64,000 bases of DNA from Shimia aestuarii (lineage in GTDB: Bacteria; Pseudomonadota; Alphaproteobacteria; Rhodobacterales; Rhodobacteraceae), in NCBI RefSeq assembly GCF_022814865.1, contig NZ_JAKVRD010000006.1:1-64000 (forward strand). Direction: 5' to 3'. The notes under the pieces are model-generated. The model searched no databases. It saw only the letters and a list, made by a program, of their open reading frames with translations, and was not told the DNA's origin. The first letter of the stretch is position 1. Every line of letters begins with the position of its first letter. Both the position numbers and the translations under genes were made by a program. This document shows positions 54,320 through 62,847 of the stretch, one piece after another.

Positions 54320-54583
54320 ATGAACCCTTTTGCCGATCGCGCGCGTTCCATCTCGGGTCCGGCCACGGATGCCCTTCCGGTTGTGCCGGATGACAGCAAC
54401 GATCTGCCCATCGTGGCGATCGCGCTTTATGCGGAAAGCGGCGGAACCGTCGTTGTCGATACCGTTGCAGGCGAGACCCGATCCATCGCCGTGGCGGATT
54501 TCTCGATCCTGCCATTGGGCGTTCGCCGTATTCGGGCGAGCGGAACATCGGCGACGGGTCTTCATGCACTGGTTCTCGCATGA
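54320..54583 (+). CDS. GTA head-spike base protein-like (Rcc01079 family)
   Basis: An 87-residue protein starting NPFADRARSISGPATDA and continuing LPIVAIALYAESGGTV and LPLGVRRIRASGT. This matches the pattern of the spike base protein family named for rcc01079 of Rhodobacter capsulatus (GhsA), a head-fibre component of the gene transfer agent, and similar phage proteins. GAGGAT precedes the ATG. Its stop overlaps the next start (ATGA). It is not near a GTA structural cluster in this window, as is the case for rcc01079 in R. capsulatus. Identified by eye. Confidence 0.75.
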   Translation: MNPFADRARSISGPATDALPVVPDDSNDLPIVAIALYAESGGTVVVDTVAGETRSIAVADFSILPLGVRRIRASGTSATGLHALVLA

Positions 54584-55308
54584 AGACGCTGTGCGATTTT
54601 TCCATAACATCGGCGCGCCATCGGCCGCGTCACATCTGGGATCCCGGCGCGCTTTTTCAGGTCGCGCGGCTTGGAGCTTGGTATGATTTTTCCGATCTCT
54701 CGGTGCTGTTCCAAGACGCGGCCGGCACGATCCCGGTGACCTCTGATGGTGATCCTGTGGGATGTGTTCAGGACAAATCCGGCAACGGCCATGACGCGGT
54801 GCAAGTCACTCCCGCCGCGCGACCTACATGGCGCACGAATGGCAGTTTGAGCTGGATCGAGTTCGACGGTGTTGACGACCACATGGTCATCCCGGCCATT
54901 GCCTATACGGCGCCGATGACCACGTGCCTTGGGCTACAGCGGTTTGCAGAAGGCAGTTGGAGCAGCTTTCGAAGCGCAAAGGTGATCCCGCCCTATATCA
55001 ATACCGGATCCGCGACCCCGAGCAGCACGGGGGCGGTGACAAACTCTGCGGGAGGGAGCGACCGTGTTGACGGTGTCGTGTCGAGCTATAACCGGCAAGA
55101 GCTCTACACGGCGCTTTTGACACCGCGCGTTGGCACCGCGTTTGCCAATACCAGCACCAGCCTTCACGCGGAGGGCACTTTCTTCTGCTATGGCCATATA
55201 CGTGCCAGTGGCAAGGTCTTTGGCTATGCGGAGTGGGACGACGCCAATCTTGCCGAGGTCGCTCAGGTCGAACACTGGATGGCGAAGAAAACAGGAGTGG
55301 TCCTATGA
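54580..55308 (+). CDS. Phage/GTA spike or fibre-like protein (possible GhsB)
   Basis: A 242-residue protein. LGAWYDFSDLSVLFQDAAG, QDKSGNGHDAVQ and LSWIEFDGVDDHMVI are hallmarks of LamG/concanavalin-like fibre proteins found in alphaproteobacterial prophages. Its place directly after the GhsA-like gene suggests the partner spike protein (GhsB, rcc01080), which binds the capsule on recipient cells. The pair overlaps by four bases, as does the next gene. The domain call is moderately firm; the GTA role is inferred from the pairing. Confidence 0.7.
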   Translation: MKTLCDFSITSARHRPRHIWDPGALFQVARLGAWYDFSDLSVLFQDAAGTIPVTSDGDPVGCVQDKSGNGHDAVQVTPAARPTWRTNGSLSWIEFDGVDDHMVIPAIAYTAPMTTCLGLQRFAEGSWSSFRSAKVIPPYINTGSATPSSTGAVTNSAGGSDRVDGVVSSYNRQELYTALLTPRVGTAFANTSTSLHAEGTFFCYGHIRASGKVFGYAEWDDANLAEVAQVEHWMAKKTGVVL

Positions 55309-55625
55309 CGAAATCCATCGCGGTCCTGACGACGGGCTCGGCCTTGGCCGCCGCCAACGCGCTTTTCGCCGAAAATGGATGGGGCGCAGATAATTTTCTC
55401 GTCTCACTGAGCGCTTCGGGCGATGCGCCTCCAAGCCATTTTGGCCTTCGGGCAAGCGTCAACAGCGGGTTTGCCTCAGGGCTTGCCGACGCGGTTGCCG
55501 CCGATACGGAGCTTTCGGCGCATATCACGGTGGACGTTCGCGCGGATACGGATCGACAAGGCCATTTCGCGGCTTTGCTGCACGCAGCAGGATTGCAGCG
55601 GATCGAGCCCCAGCCAGAAGGCTAA
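55305..55625 (+). CDS. Small hypothetical protein, third gene of the spike-like operon
   Basis: A 106-residue protein starting TKSIAVLTTGSALAAANAL, with FAENGWGADNFLVSLSASG and a C-terminal HAAGLQRIEPQPEG. No family was recognised. Its start overlaps the stop of the fibre-like gene by four bases, so it is coupled to it and likely works with it, perhaps as a fibre-assembly or chaperone factor; that is inference. Not a secreted or membrane protein by appearance. Confidence 0.75.
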   Translation: MTKSIAVLTTGSALAAANALFAENGWGADNFLVSLSASGDAPPSHFGLRASVNSGFASGLADAVAADTELSAHITVDVRADTDRQGHFAALLHAAGLQRIEPQPEG

Positions 55626-55730
55626 AGCTTGGCAGTGTCCGCGCCCCAGGCGTGTGCAGGGTCGACAGAGAACAGACATGGCGGTGCAAAAAGCTGCCTT
55701 GTCTACACGCATTTGAGACCGTGAGAGGGT

Positions 55731-56705
55731 CTAGGACGCAGGTGCTCTCTGGAGGGCCGCCTCATCGGAATAAACGTTGCGCCAACGTTGATATTCCAAT
55801 TCCGCAAACAAGTGACCAGAGTCACCCGCTCCAAGAGCATAGCCGACGCCTTCGCCAGCGGCACTGACCGCGAGAAAAATGGCAAGATGCGGGAAGCAGC
55901 GAAACAGTTCACGCCCATGTCCGCCGCGGATCGCAGTCCAAGAGATCGAAATCAGGCGTTTGACAAAGATGAGCGGCGCCGCAGCTGCAAACGCCAGCCG
56001 ATGAAGCGAGGACCAGGTTTCACGTCGGCTTGCAGCAAACATGCGGCCTTCTGCGAAATGCAGGGCGAGAGAAGCACGGAAGAACGAGTAGTTCATATGT
56101 GCGACTTCGATCTCTGGGTCGATCCAGAACTTATAGCCTTTCTTGCGCAGATCATTCTGCAGCACCCATTCTGCCTCGAGCATGTTCGCGAGATCGTCGC
56201 CATAGGTGAGCAGCATCTCGCGGTCATACGCAGAGTTATGCCCGGCGATATAGGGCACGAATTCTGCTTTGGGTGCGTGCATCCACATCCCGTACTCAAT
56301 CATCAGCGATGCCCAACTTGCCGCAGTGCGGGGATTGGCGTTCCGCATGACCGGTCCAATAGCCGCGGCGTAGGCGTGGTGGCTGACAAGGCGTTCTGCC
56401 CAGCGATCGGAAAGGGGAAAGGCATGGTCCTCTGAAAAGATCACCACCGCCCCTTGCGCCGCACGGATGCCTTCGGCTCTGGCGCGTGCCGAGCTCGACA
56501 AATCATGACCAATGACCTGAAAACGCGCGAAGTCTTGTAGGTCGAGGGCCTCGATGGGGGCGACCAATTGCGGTTTCGCGACGATGATCAGTTCCAGTTC
56601 CTGCACGATGCTCTGCGTCTTTAGCCGAGACAGGAGGCCATGGAGCGCTTCGGGGCCATCTCCTGTTACACAGATCACACTCGCGGTGATGGGGGTGTCG
56701 GGCAT
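55731..56705 (-). CDS. Family 2-like glycosyltransferase
   Basis: A 324-residue protein with a GT2-like nucleotide domain (SVICVTGDGPEALHGLLSRL, LELIIVAKPQ) but the usual DxD is replaced by FSEDHAFPLSDRWAE. It ends with two hydrophobic stretches and the motif GEGVGYALGAGDSG, which is shared with the protein at 59963-60997. The two appear to be paralogues of a little-known branch. The role is probably transfer of a sugar in the local polysaccharide. Divergent from the flippase gene. Confidence 0.8.
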   Translation of the reverse strand: MPDTPITASVICVTGDGPEALHGLLSRLKTQSIVQELELIIVAKPQLVAPIEALDLQDFARFQVIGHDLSSSARARAEGIRAAQGAVVIFSEDHAFPLSDRWAERLVSHHAYAAAIGPVMRNANPRTAASWASLMIEYGMWMHAPKAEFVPYIAGHNSAYDREMLLTYGDDLANMLEAEWVLQNDLRKKGYKFWIDPEIEVAHMNYSFFRASLALHFAEGRMFAASRRETWSSLHRLAFAAAAPLIFVKRLISISWTAIRGGHGRELFRCFPHLAIFLAVSAAGEGVGYALGAGDSGHLFAELEYQRWRNVYSDEAALQRAPAS

Positions 56706-56904
56706 GCGCGTTCCCTTTTCTTACCTGTTGAACGCAATCCGAGCGAACGCGGATCGCGATTTGCGACCGAGGGTAAACCCAACCTATGCCAGACGCGACC
56801 CCTGAACGCACAAAGGTTCGTCACGCAGCGCATGGACCAGAGAGCGGGGAAAGGTTAACACCGAAGGGGGGCACCGCAGGTGACCTCGTAACGAGTCGGA
56901 AAGC

Positions 56905-58338
56905 ATGTCGGTTCTGAAAACCTATAGACCGGGGGCGCTAAGCGCTTTGTTCTCGCAAGGGGCAAGCGCATTGGGCGGGTTTCTCGCTTTTCTATTTCTG
57001 GCGAACATGCTCAGCAAAGACGATTTCGGCGCTTACTCCTTCGCCTTTAACGTTATGATTTTGTTCTCGATTCTGGCAACACTCGGGTTTGATCGCACGC
57101 TTCTCTTGCACCTTTCACGCAATGGCGATCCGCGCCAGCCGATGCGTGGCTCGGGCCTATTGCTCAGAACGCTTGGCGGATCAGCCTTGGCGTCTGTGGG
57201 TTTCATGGCCTTGATATGGGGCGTTTCCACCCCACTCGCACAAGCGATGCAGTCCGAGGTGGTGCAATGGTGGCTCGCGGCGCTCGCGCCGGTGGTCCTT
57301 CCGATGGCGGCTTTGCTTCTTCTCAGGGCGTGGTTTCAGGCCAACCACCGGTTCGCGATTGCGGCGGCGATGCCGGGAGTGGCAGACTTCCTTCGCGCCA
57401 TGCTCATCGGCGTGGCTTTTGTGGCCGCAACCGGGAAGATCGGCGTAGCTCTGGCTGTCTTCGCAGCATTCACATTTCCCATGGTCGCGCTCATGTTGGG
57501 GGCGCGCAATGCGCAACGCAGCAGCGGCTACCGGCTTACGCGGGAAGACTTGTCGCGCGGAATTATTTATGCATTTCAACGGATTACCGAGGCCGGCCAG
57601 AACCTCTTTGATGTCATTATCATTGGTCTGGTGGCGAGCGATGCGACAACAGCGGAATTCGCATTGGCGGCCCGGTTGGCGGTTTTGACTGATATCGGGC
57701 GGCAAGCGGTGCATCCGACCTTCCTGCCACGTGCCCGGCTTCATCTTACCACAGGCGATCAGACCAAGATCCGCAGCGAGTATGATTGGGTGCGTTTCCT
57801 GTCTCTCTTGGGGGCATTGGCCGTAGCAGTGTTCATGCTCATGTTCGGCCCGATGATCCTCATGCTGTTCGGCGGCTATGATGCAGCCTTTGGCCCGCTT
57901 GTCCTCATGGTTGGCGGATATGTTGTCACGGCGGCTGGTGGGCCGCATCTTGGTTATCTCACGATGACCGGGGAAGTCCGTCTTCCCGCCCTGATCCGGG
58001 TCGGCGGGGTCGTCCTTACAGCAATTGGTATCGTGATCGCTGTGCCTCAAATTGGGGCGCTCGGGGCTGGGTTCGCCATTCTTTTGGCCTTGATTGCCGT
58101 CAACATCGCCGCGCTTGCCGCGCTTTGGTGGATGACTGGATTCAACGGTGTATCTCTGCGCGTGCTGGGCTTCGCGCTCGTCGCGGTTTTGACGCTGTGT
58201 GCTGTGGCGTTGGATTGGATGGCACCGATCTTTGGCGGTATGGTGGTTGTTGTTGTGGGGCTTTGCCTTGCGGAGAGTGAGTTAGCCGGTCTGCGAATGG
58301 CGCTTCGACGTCTTCGCAGCAGGCGCGGGGGAGTGTAG
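56905..58338 (+). CDS. Wzx-like polysaccharide flippase
   Basis: A 477-residue membrane protein with about 12-14 helices and the start LSALFSQGASALGGFLAFLF, typical of the oligosaccharide flippase (MATE-like, PF01943/PF13440) family. It would move lipid-linked repeat units to the periplasmic face. Charged loops such as GFDRTLLLHLSRNGDPRQP and DQTKIRSEYDWVRFLSLLGA are usual for this group. Two bases before the GMC-type gene, so probably co-transcribed with it. Confidence 0.9.
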   Translation: MSVLKTYRPGALSALFSQGASALGGFLAFLFLANMLSKDDFGAYSFAFNVMILFSILATLGFDRTLLLHLSRNGDPRQPMRGSGLLLRTLGGSALASVGFMALIWGVSTPLAQAMQSEVVQWWLAALAPVVLPMAALLLLRAWFQANHRFAIAAAMPGVADFLRAMLIGVAFVAATGKIGVALAVFAAFTFPMVALMLGARNAQRSSGYRLTREDLSRGIIYAFQRITEAGQNLFDVIIIGLVASDATTAEFALAARLAVLTDIGRQAVHPTFLPRARLHLTTGDQTKIRSEYDWVRFLSLLGALAVAVFMLMFGPMILMLFGGYDAAFGPLVLMVGGYVVTAAGGPHLGYLTMTGEVRLPALIRVGGVVLTAIGIVIAVPQIGALGAGFAILLALIAVNIAALAALWWMTGFNGVSLRVLGFALVAVLTLCAVALDWMAPIFGGMVVVVVGLCLAESELAGLRMALRRLRSRRGGV

Positions 58339-58339
58339 A

Positions 58340-59914
58340 GTGTTTCGCGACGCAAGTAGTGTCGAACCGGGCGCGGTACTGGACGCTCAGGTGGCGATTG
58401 TCGGAGCCGGCCCGGCGGGGATTGCGCTTAGTCTTGCGCTCGCGAAATCAGGTGTGTCGGTTCTTCTTGTCGAGAGTGGCGGGGAGCGTCCGACAGAAGA
58501 GAGCGACCTCCTGAACCAAGGCACATCGACGGTCGCGGGATATCCGTTTATCGCCTCTCGGGCGCGGGCCCTCGGAGGGTCTACGACGCGTTGGTATGGG
58601 GCGTGTGTTGAACTCGATCCGACGGACTTCCAAGCCCGTGATTGGGTGCCATTCAGTGGCTGGCCCATCTCAATCGAACATCTTAATGGCTACATGGCAG
58701 AGGCGCGTCGGTTCTTCGGCCTATCAGACACCACGCCAGATCACTTACAATTTGAAACAGAGGCGCAGTTTGGACCCGATCTTCAGGTCCGGGCCGTCTG
58801 TCATAGCGATCCTCTCGACATTGGGAAAGCCTATCAATCGGCCTTGCAAGGTTCCAAGAACATCCTTTGCCTAATGCAAGCGACTGTCTGCAAGATCTTA
58901 CAGAATGAGGCGGGGCAGGTGGATCACCTCGACGTGCGCAGGCCCGATGGGGAGCGCTTTCAAGTGCGCGCCACACGCTTTGTCCTTGCAACCGGGGGGC
59001 TCGAGATCCCACGGCTGCTTCTTGCGTCGCGTGATCGCGATGAAAGAGGGGTCGGCAATGAACATGATGTGGTGGGCCGCTACCATATGGAACACCCGAT
59101 CCGTTCGGTCGGTGTTCTGCCAATCAAGAAGCAATCGGCGGCAGCACGGTTCCTGTCAGACCGCCATCACGTCCACGACAGGGCGGTCGAGATTAAGCTT
59201 GGCCTCTCAGCGGCAAAGCGAGAGCGCCTGAAACTTCTTGACCTCCACGCACGGTTCTACCGCCTGCATCCCCTTGAAACCGATCCCGCCGTTGCGGCGG
59301 CCAAGAGAGTGCTTCCTGCCCTGCGCGGCAAAGAGAGCGTAGGAGAGTTGCGCCGTTATATGAAGACGCATGGCTTTGGCTCGGCCGCAAAACTTATGCG
59401 CTATGGGCTTTGGCATTTCGACAACAAGGTGCGCGCAGGGGCCGCGTTTGATCATTTGCGCCTTTTGGCATTTCTCGAGCAAGAGCCGGACCCGGAAAAC
59501 AGGATTGTCCTATCGACCCGAAAAGATCGCTTTGGCACGCCTTTGCCGCATCTTGTCTACCGTGAGAGCGCCCATTTTTGCGACAGTGTGGAACGCTCTC
59601 TTGAGGCGATAGCGCAATTGCTCGAGGAGGCCGGGTTCGGGCGGCTCCGGACCGATCGAACCACGTTGGACGCGCTGCGCCACTATGAGAGCTACGGATT
59701 TCACCCAATGGGTGCGACGCGGATGTCAGAGACCCCTAATATGGGCGTGACAGACGCCAACTTGCGCATTCATGGAGTGCCCAATCTTTTTGCGGTTGGG
59801 AGCTCTGTTTTTCCAACGGGTGGCGCGGCGAATCCGACGCTGACCGTGGTGCTATTGGCGTTGCGTTTGGCAGACCACTTAACTAGGCTCATTGAAGCGA
59901 GATCCGTTCGATAG
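58340..59914 (+). CDS. GMC-family FAD oxidoreductase
   Basis: A 524-residue flavoprotein that starts with GTG at 58340. The FAD loop VAIVGAGPAGIALSLALAK is near residue 20, RARALGGSTTRWYGACVE is the GMC signature, and the C-terminal GMC_oxred_C motif is YGFHPMGATRMSETPNMGV with VGSSVFPTGGAANPTLT. It would oxidise an alcohol group, perhaps on a sugar; a flavin oxidoreductase next to a flippase is unusual. It is two bases downstream of the flippase gene. Substrate unknown. Confidence 0.9.
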   Translation: MFRDASSVEPGAVLDAQVAIVGAGPAGIALSLALAKSGVSVLLVESGGERPTEESDLLNQGTSTVAGYPFIASRARALGGSTTRWYGACVELDPTDFQARDWVPFSGWPISIEHLNGYMAEARRFFGLSDTTPDHLQFETEAQFGPDLQVRAVCHSDPLDIGKAYQSALQGSKNILCLMQATVCKILQNEAGQVDHLDVRRPDGERFQVRATRFVLATGGLEIPRLLLASRDRDERGVGNEHDVVGRYHMEHPIRSVGVLPIKKQSAAARFLSDRHHVHDRAVEIKLGLSAAKRERLKLLDLHARFYRLHPLETDPAVAAAKRVLPALRGKESVGELRRYMKTHGFGSAAKLMRYGLWHFDNKVRAGAAFDHLRLLAFLEQEPDPENRIVLSTRKDRFGTPLPHLVYRESAHFCDSVERSLEAIAQLLEEAGFGRLRTDRTTLDALRHYESYGFHPMGATRMSETPNMGVTDANLRIHGVPNLFAVGSSVFPTGGAANPTLTVVLLALRLADHLTRLIEARSVR

Positions 59915-59962
59915 CAGCAGGCGATGGGACGGTTCGTTTGGCTATTGCGCGTTGGGAGTAAG

Positions 59963-60997
59963 ATGTCGTCTCACCCGGACATTTCGATCTTCATGATCAC
60001 CGACGACAGCTATGCGAAATGCGCGCGCACGATCTCTTACCTGAAGCAACAGACCATTGTGGACCGGATTGAAATGGTCATTGTGGGGCCGTCTCTTGAG
60101 GAGATGCAGCCGGACTTTGACGACCTCCAGGACTTCCACAGCTACAAGATCGTTGAGATGGGAGAGTTTCCTTGGGTCGGCGTGGCTGCGGCGCGAGGCT
60201 TCAAGGAGGCCTCGGCAGAGTACGTGATCTACGCCGAAGAGCACGATTTTCCACCCGACGACTGGGCAGAGGTCGTGCTCAAGGCATTCGAGAGCGGGGG
60301 ATATGACGCTGTCGGCTGGGGGATGCTTCCGGCCAATCCCGGGCTTGTCGCCTGGGCCCATATCTATGGCCAGTTTGGTGATGCGGTTGCGCCGCTCGAG
60401 TCAGGGCCTGCAGAGCGGCTTGGGCCACATCACGGTGCGTACCGGCGCGAGACCCTATTGGAATATGGCGAGGATTTGCCTTATGCGTTCGGCAATGAGG
60501 GGGTTCTTTATCCGGATCTCATCCGGCGGGGAAAGACGCTTTACCTGACCGGTGAGACGGTGACGGAGCACACGCAGATTTCCAACTTCTCTGACTATGC
60601 GCGCCTCGAGTTTATTGGCATGCGCATTTATGCCGCATCACGAATGCGCGTAGAGAAATGGCCGATTTGGAAGCGGGCACTCTATATCGCGGGCAGCCCC
60701 CTAATCCCTTTCCTGCGCCTATGGCGCAGCTTGGGCCATATTCGACGCACCAAACGCAGCAGGGAGCTTCTGCCGCAGGCCGCATTCGTCATCCTTGCCG
60801 TGAACGTCGCTGGCGCACTCGGAGAAGCGATCGGCTATGCGATTGGCGCAGATGATCAAGGACGGGCAGAACGCATGCAGATCGAGCTTGATCGCTATTC
60901 CTTCGTGAATGAGCAGGATCGGGCCGGGCGAGCGCGCTTTGCCAGCGGCAAGACCGTACAAGAGACTGACGCAACACCCCCTCAACAAGGCAGCTAA
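59963..60997 (+). CDS. Family 2-like glycosyltransferase (paralogue of 55731-56705)
   Basis: A 344-residue protein starting SSHPDISIFMITDDSYAKCA, with the core AEEHDFPPDDWAEVVLKAFE in place of a DxD and the end motif GEAIGYAIGADDQG. This mirrors the protein at 55731-56705. The ATG at 59963 is preceded by GGGAG and gives a clean start; the longer frame adds 13 residues. It has two C-terminal hydrophobic stretches, so it may be membrane-associated. It follows the GMC gene by about 50 bp. Confidence 0.8.
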   Translation: MSSHPDISIFMITDDSYAKCARTISYLKQQTIVDRIEMVIVGPSLEEMQPDFDDLQDFHSYKIVEMGEFPWVGVAAARGFKEASAEYVIYAEEHDFPPDDWAEVVLKAFESGGYDAVGWGMLPANPGLVAWAHIYGQFGDAVAPLESGPAERLGPHHGAYRRETLLEYGEDLPYAFGNEGVLYPDLIRRGKTLYLTGETVTEHTQISNFSDYARLEFIGMRIYAASRMRVEKWPIWKRALYIAGSPLIPFLRLWRSLGHIRRTKRSRELLPQAAFVILAVNVAGALGEAIGYAIGADDQGRAERMQIELDRYSFVNEQDRAGRARFASGKTVQETDATPPQQGS

Positions 60998-61004
60998 GAC
61001 ACCT

Positions 61005-61856
61005 ATGTCTGTTTCAATCATTATCCCGAGTTTCAATCGTCCCGATCGCTTGAGAGGGTGTCTCGAAGCGTTATCGCGTCTCGATGGCGGGCCATATGAA
61101 ACCATCGTGGTTGATGATGGCAGCCCAGAGCCGCTGGCCCCGATCTGTGCGGAGTTTGGAGATACCGTACAGTGTCTTCGACAGGAAAACGCAGGTCCGG
61201 CAAAGGCGCGCAATGCCGGAGCCGCGGCGGCGACAGGGGATTTCCTCGTCTTTACAGACGATGATTGCCGCCCAGAGCCGGGCTGGGTCACGGCGTTGCT
61301 TGCGGCGCAAGGTGGCGCGGAGGATGCGCTTATCGGGGGATATGTGGTCAATCTTCTTGAGGACAACATCTATGCGACAGCGAGCCAGACGCTCTGTGAT
61401 TTCCTCTATGATTACTTCGAGGCGAGCGAAGGGAATACGCCCTTCTTCACCTCAAACAACATCGGCTGCGCGCGGAGCGGATTTCTCAAACTGGGCGGGT
61501 TTGACGAGACTTTTCCGCTTGCCGCGGCTGAAGATCGGGATTTCGGCATGCGCTGGCGCGAAGAAGGCGGGCGTCTGGTTTATGCCCCGGATGCAGTTGT
61601 CGGCCACGCACATGAATTGAGCTTTCGCCGCTTCATGCGTCAGCATTCCAACTATGGAAAGGGTGCGCGACATTTGCATAAAGTTCTCGACTCGCGCGAA
61701 GCCGAAGCGGTCAAATTCGAAGGGCTTAAATTCTATGTGAGGCTGCTCAGCTACCCTTGGACCGGAGACAGGCAGATGCGGTTGCAGCAGACCTTTCTCA
61801 TGTTCCTGTCACAGGTGGCTATGGTCGGGGGCTACATGAGGTCTCGGCTCGGCTAG
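61005..61856 (+). CDS. Family 2 glycosyltransferase
   Basis: A 283-residue classical GT2 enzyme: SVSIIIPSFNRPDRLRGCL, VVDDGSPEPLAP and the DxD region FTDDDCRPEPGWV at about residues 85-97. The acceptor side has SNNIGCARSGFLKLGGFDE and DRDFGMRWREEGG. It starts seven bases after the preceding glycosyltransferase gene. Its 3' end overlaps that of the convergent gene at 61819-62826 by 38 bp. Confidence 0.9.
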   Translation: MSVSIIIPSFNRPDRLRGCLEALSRLDGGPYETIVVDDGSPEPLAPICAEFGDTVQCLRQENAGPAKARNAGAAAATGDFLVFTDDDCRPEPGWVTALLAAQGGAEDALIGGYVVNLLEDNIYATASQTLCDFLYDYFEASEGNTPFFTSNNIGCARSGFLKLGGFDETFPLAAAEDRDFGMRWREEGGRLVYAPDAVVGHAHELSFRRFMRQHSNYGKGARHLHKVLDSREAEAVKFEGLKFYVRLLSYPWTGDRQMRLQQTFLMFLSQVAMVGGYMRSRLG

Positions 61857-62826
61857 CGTGTCGGCGCCGCCGCTTTGAAAGGCGCACTTCTGCCACCCCG
61901 AGAAGTGCGGCGATATAGTGGACCGCATGAAACCCGATAGAGGCCAACGCGAGTGCCGGGCCGCCCTTGGACCACAGCAGGCGAAAGAACCGCTGGTTGA
62001 TCGCGACGAATGCGATGAGCAGGGCTGCGAAAAGCAAGGGCGCTGCGCTCACGAAGGCCGACATCACCAAGCTTACCAACATTAGAAGCACCAGAAGCGC
62101 GTTGACCCGGTTCTTCAATGAGGTGTTGAGCCGCCCCATGCCGATACGTCCGTCTGCGAGGAGGCGCGCCCATGGCACGGCGCGGCCTTTCCAATCGGTC
62201 ATAAACATGGAGAGGAGTGTCCACCCCTTGAGATGTGTGCCTTGAATTTCGGGGGCAAGGTCAATGCGCCCCCCTGCAGCGCCGATCCTCAGACCGAATT
62301 CCACGTCTTCCAGATAGCGTAACTTGGGGTCAAACCCGCCCAACTTGGTGAACATGGACCGAGTGACAGCTCCAAGGCCGGTCCAGAAAGTCTCGGCATT
62401 GCCTGCACTGATCTGGTGGGTGTGATGGTGTAGGAGATTACGGTAGCGGCTTACAAGGTGTGGGCCGGACGGCGCGTCATCATAGGAGCCAAACAGCGCA
62501 TCTGGCGCGGCCTCTTGCGCGAACGCAGCAAGGATTTTCGCGCGCGTTCCCCGGCAGACCGCCACATCAGAATCCACGAAGAGGATGATCTCGGATTGCG
62601 TCGCTGCGGCCCCAGTGTTGCGGGCCACGCCGGGACCGCCTTGGCGCTCTCTACGGATCACGGCGACACCGCGTTCCTTGGCCAATGCACCAGTTTGGTC
62701 AGTGGATGCATCATCGACGACGGTGATGCTTTCCGGGGCAAATCCATCCGCGAGAAGGGCATCAATGCAGCGGCCAAGATGATTGGCTGCATCATAAGCA
62801 GGAATAATGACGCAGAGATCTCTCAC
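61819..62826 (-). CDS. Family 2 glycosyltransferase with membrane C-terminus
   Basis: A 335-residue GT2 protein: LCVIIPAYDAANHLGRCI, TVVDDASTDQTGAL and the DxD in ILFVDSDVAVCRGTR. Two hydrophobic segments near the C-terminus (NALLVLLMLVSLVMSAFV and PLLFAALLIAFVAI) anchor it in the membrane. I prefer the GTG at 62826, which has GGAG seven bases upstream; a TTG at 62847 is the only longer option. It lies 21 bp behind the flavoprotein gene. Convergent and overlapping with 61005-61856. Confidence 0.88.
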   Translation of the reverse strand: MRDLCVIIPAYDAANHLGRCIDALLADGFAPESITVVDDASTDQTGALAKERGVAVIRRERQGGPGVARNTGAAATQSEIILFVDSDVAVCRGTRAKILAAFAQEAAPDALFGSYDDAPSGPHLVSRYRNLLHHHTHQISAGNAETFWTGLGAVTRSMFTKLGGFDPKLRYLEDVEFGLRIGAAGGRIDLAPEIQGTHLKGWTLLSMFMTDWKGRAVPWARLLADGRIGMGRLNTSLKNRVNALLVLLMLVSLVMSAFVSAAPLLFAALLIAFVAINQRFFRLLWSKGGPALALASIGFHAVHYIAALLGVAEVRLSKRRRRHASRAETSCSPRP

Positions 62827-62847
62827 GAAGGCGCTCCGTACATACAA

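Noticed and set aside
54320..55625. A complete prophage or GTA structural cluster
   Set aside because: Only three spike/fibre-like genes are present; there is no terminase, portal, capsid or tail gene around them.
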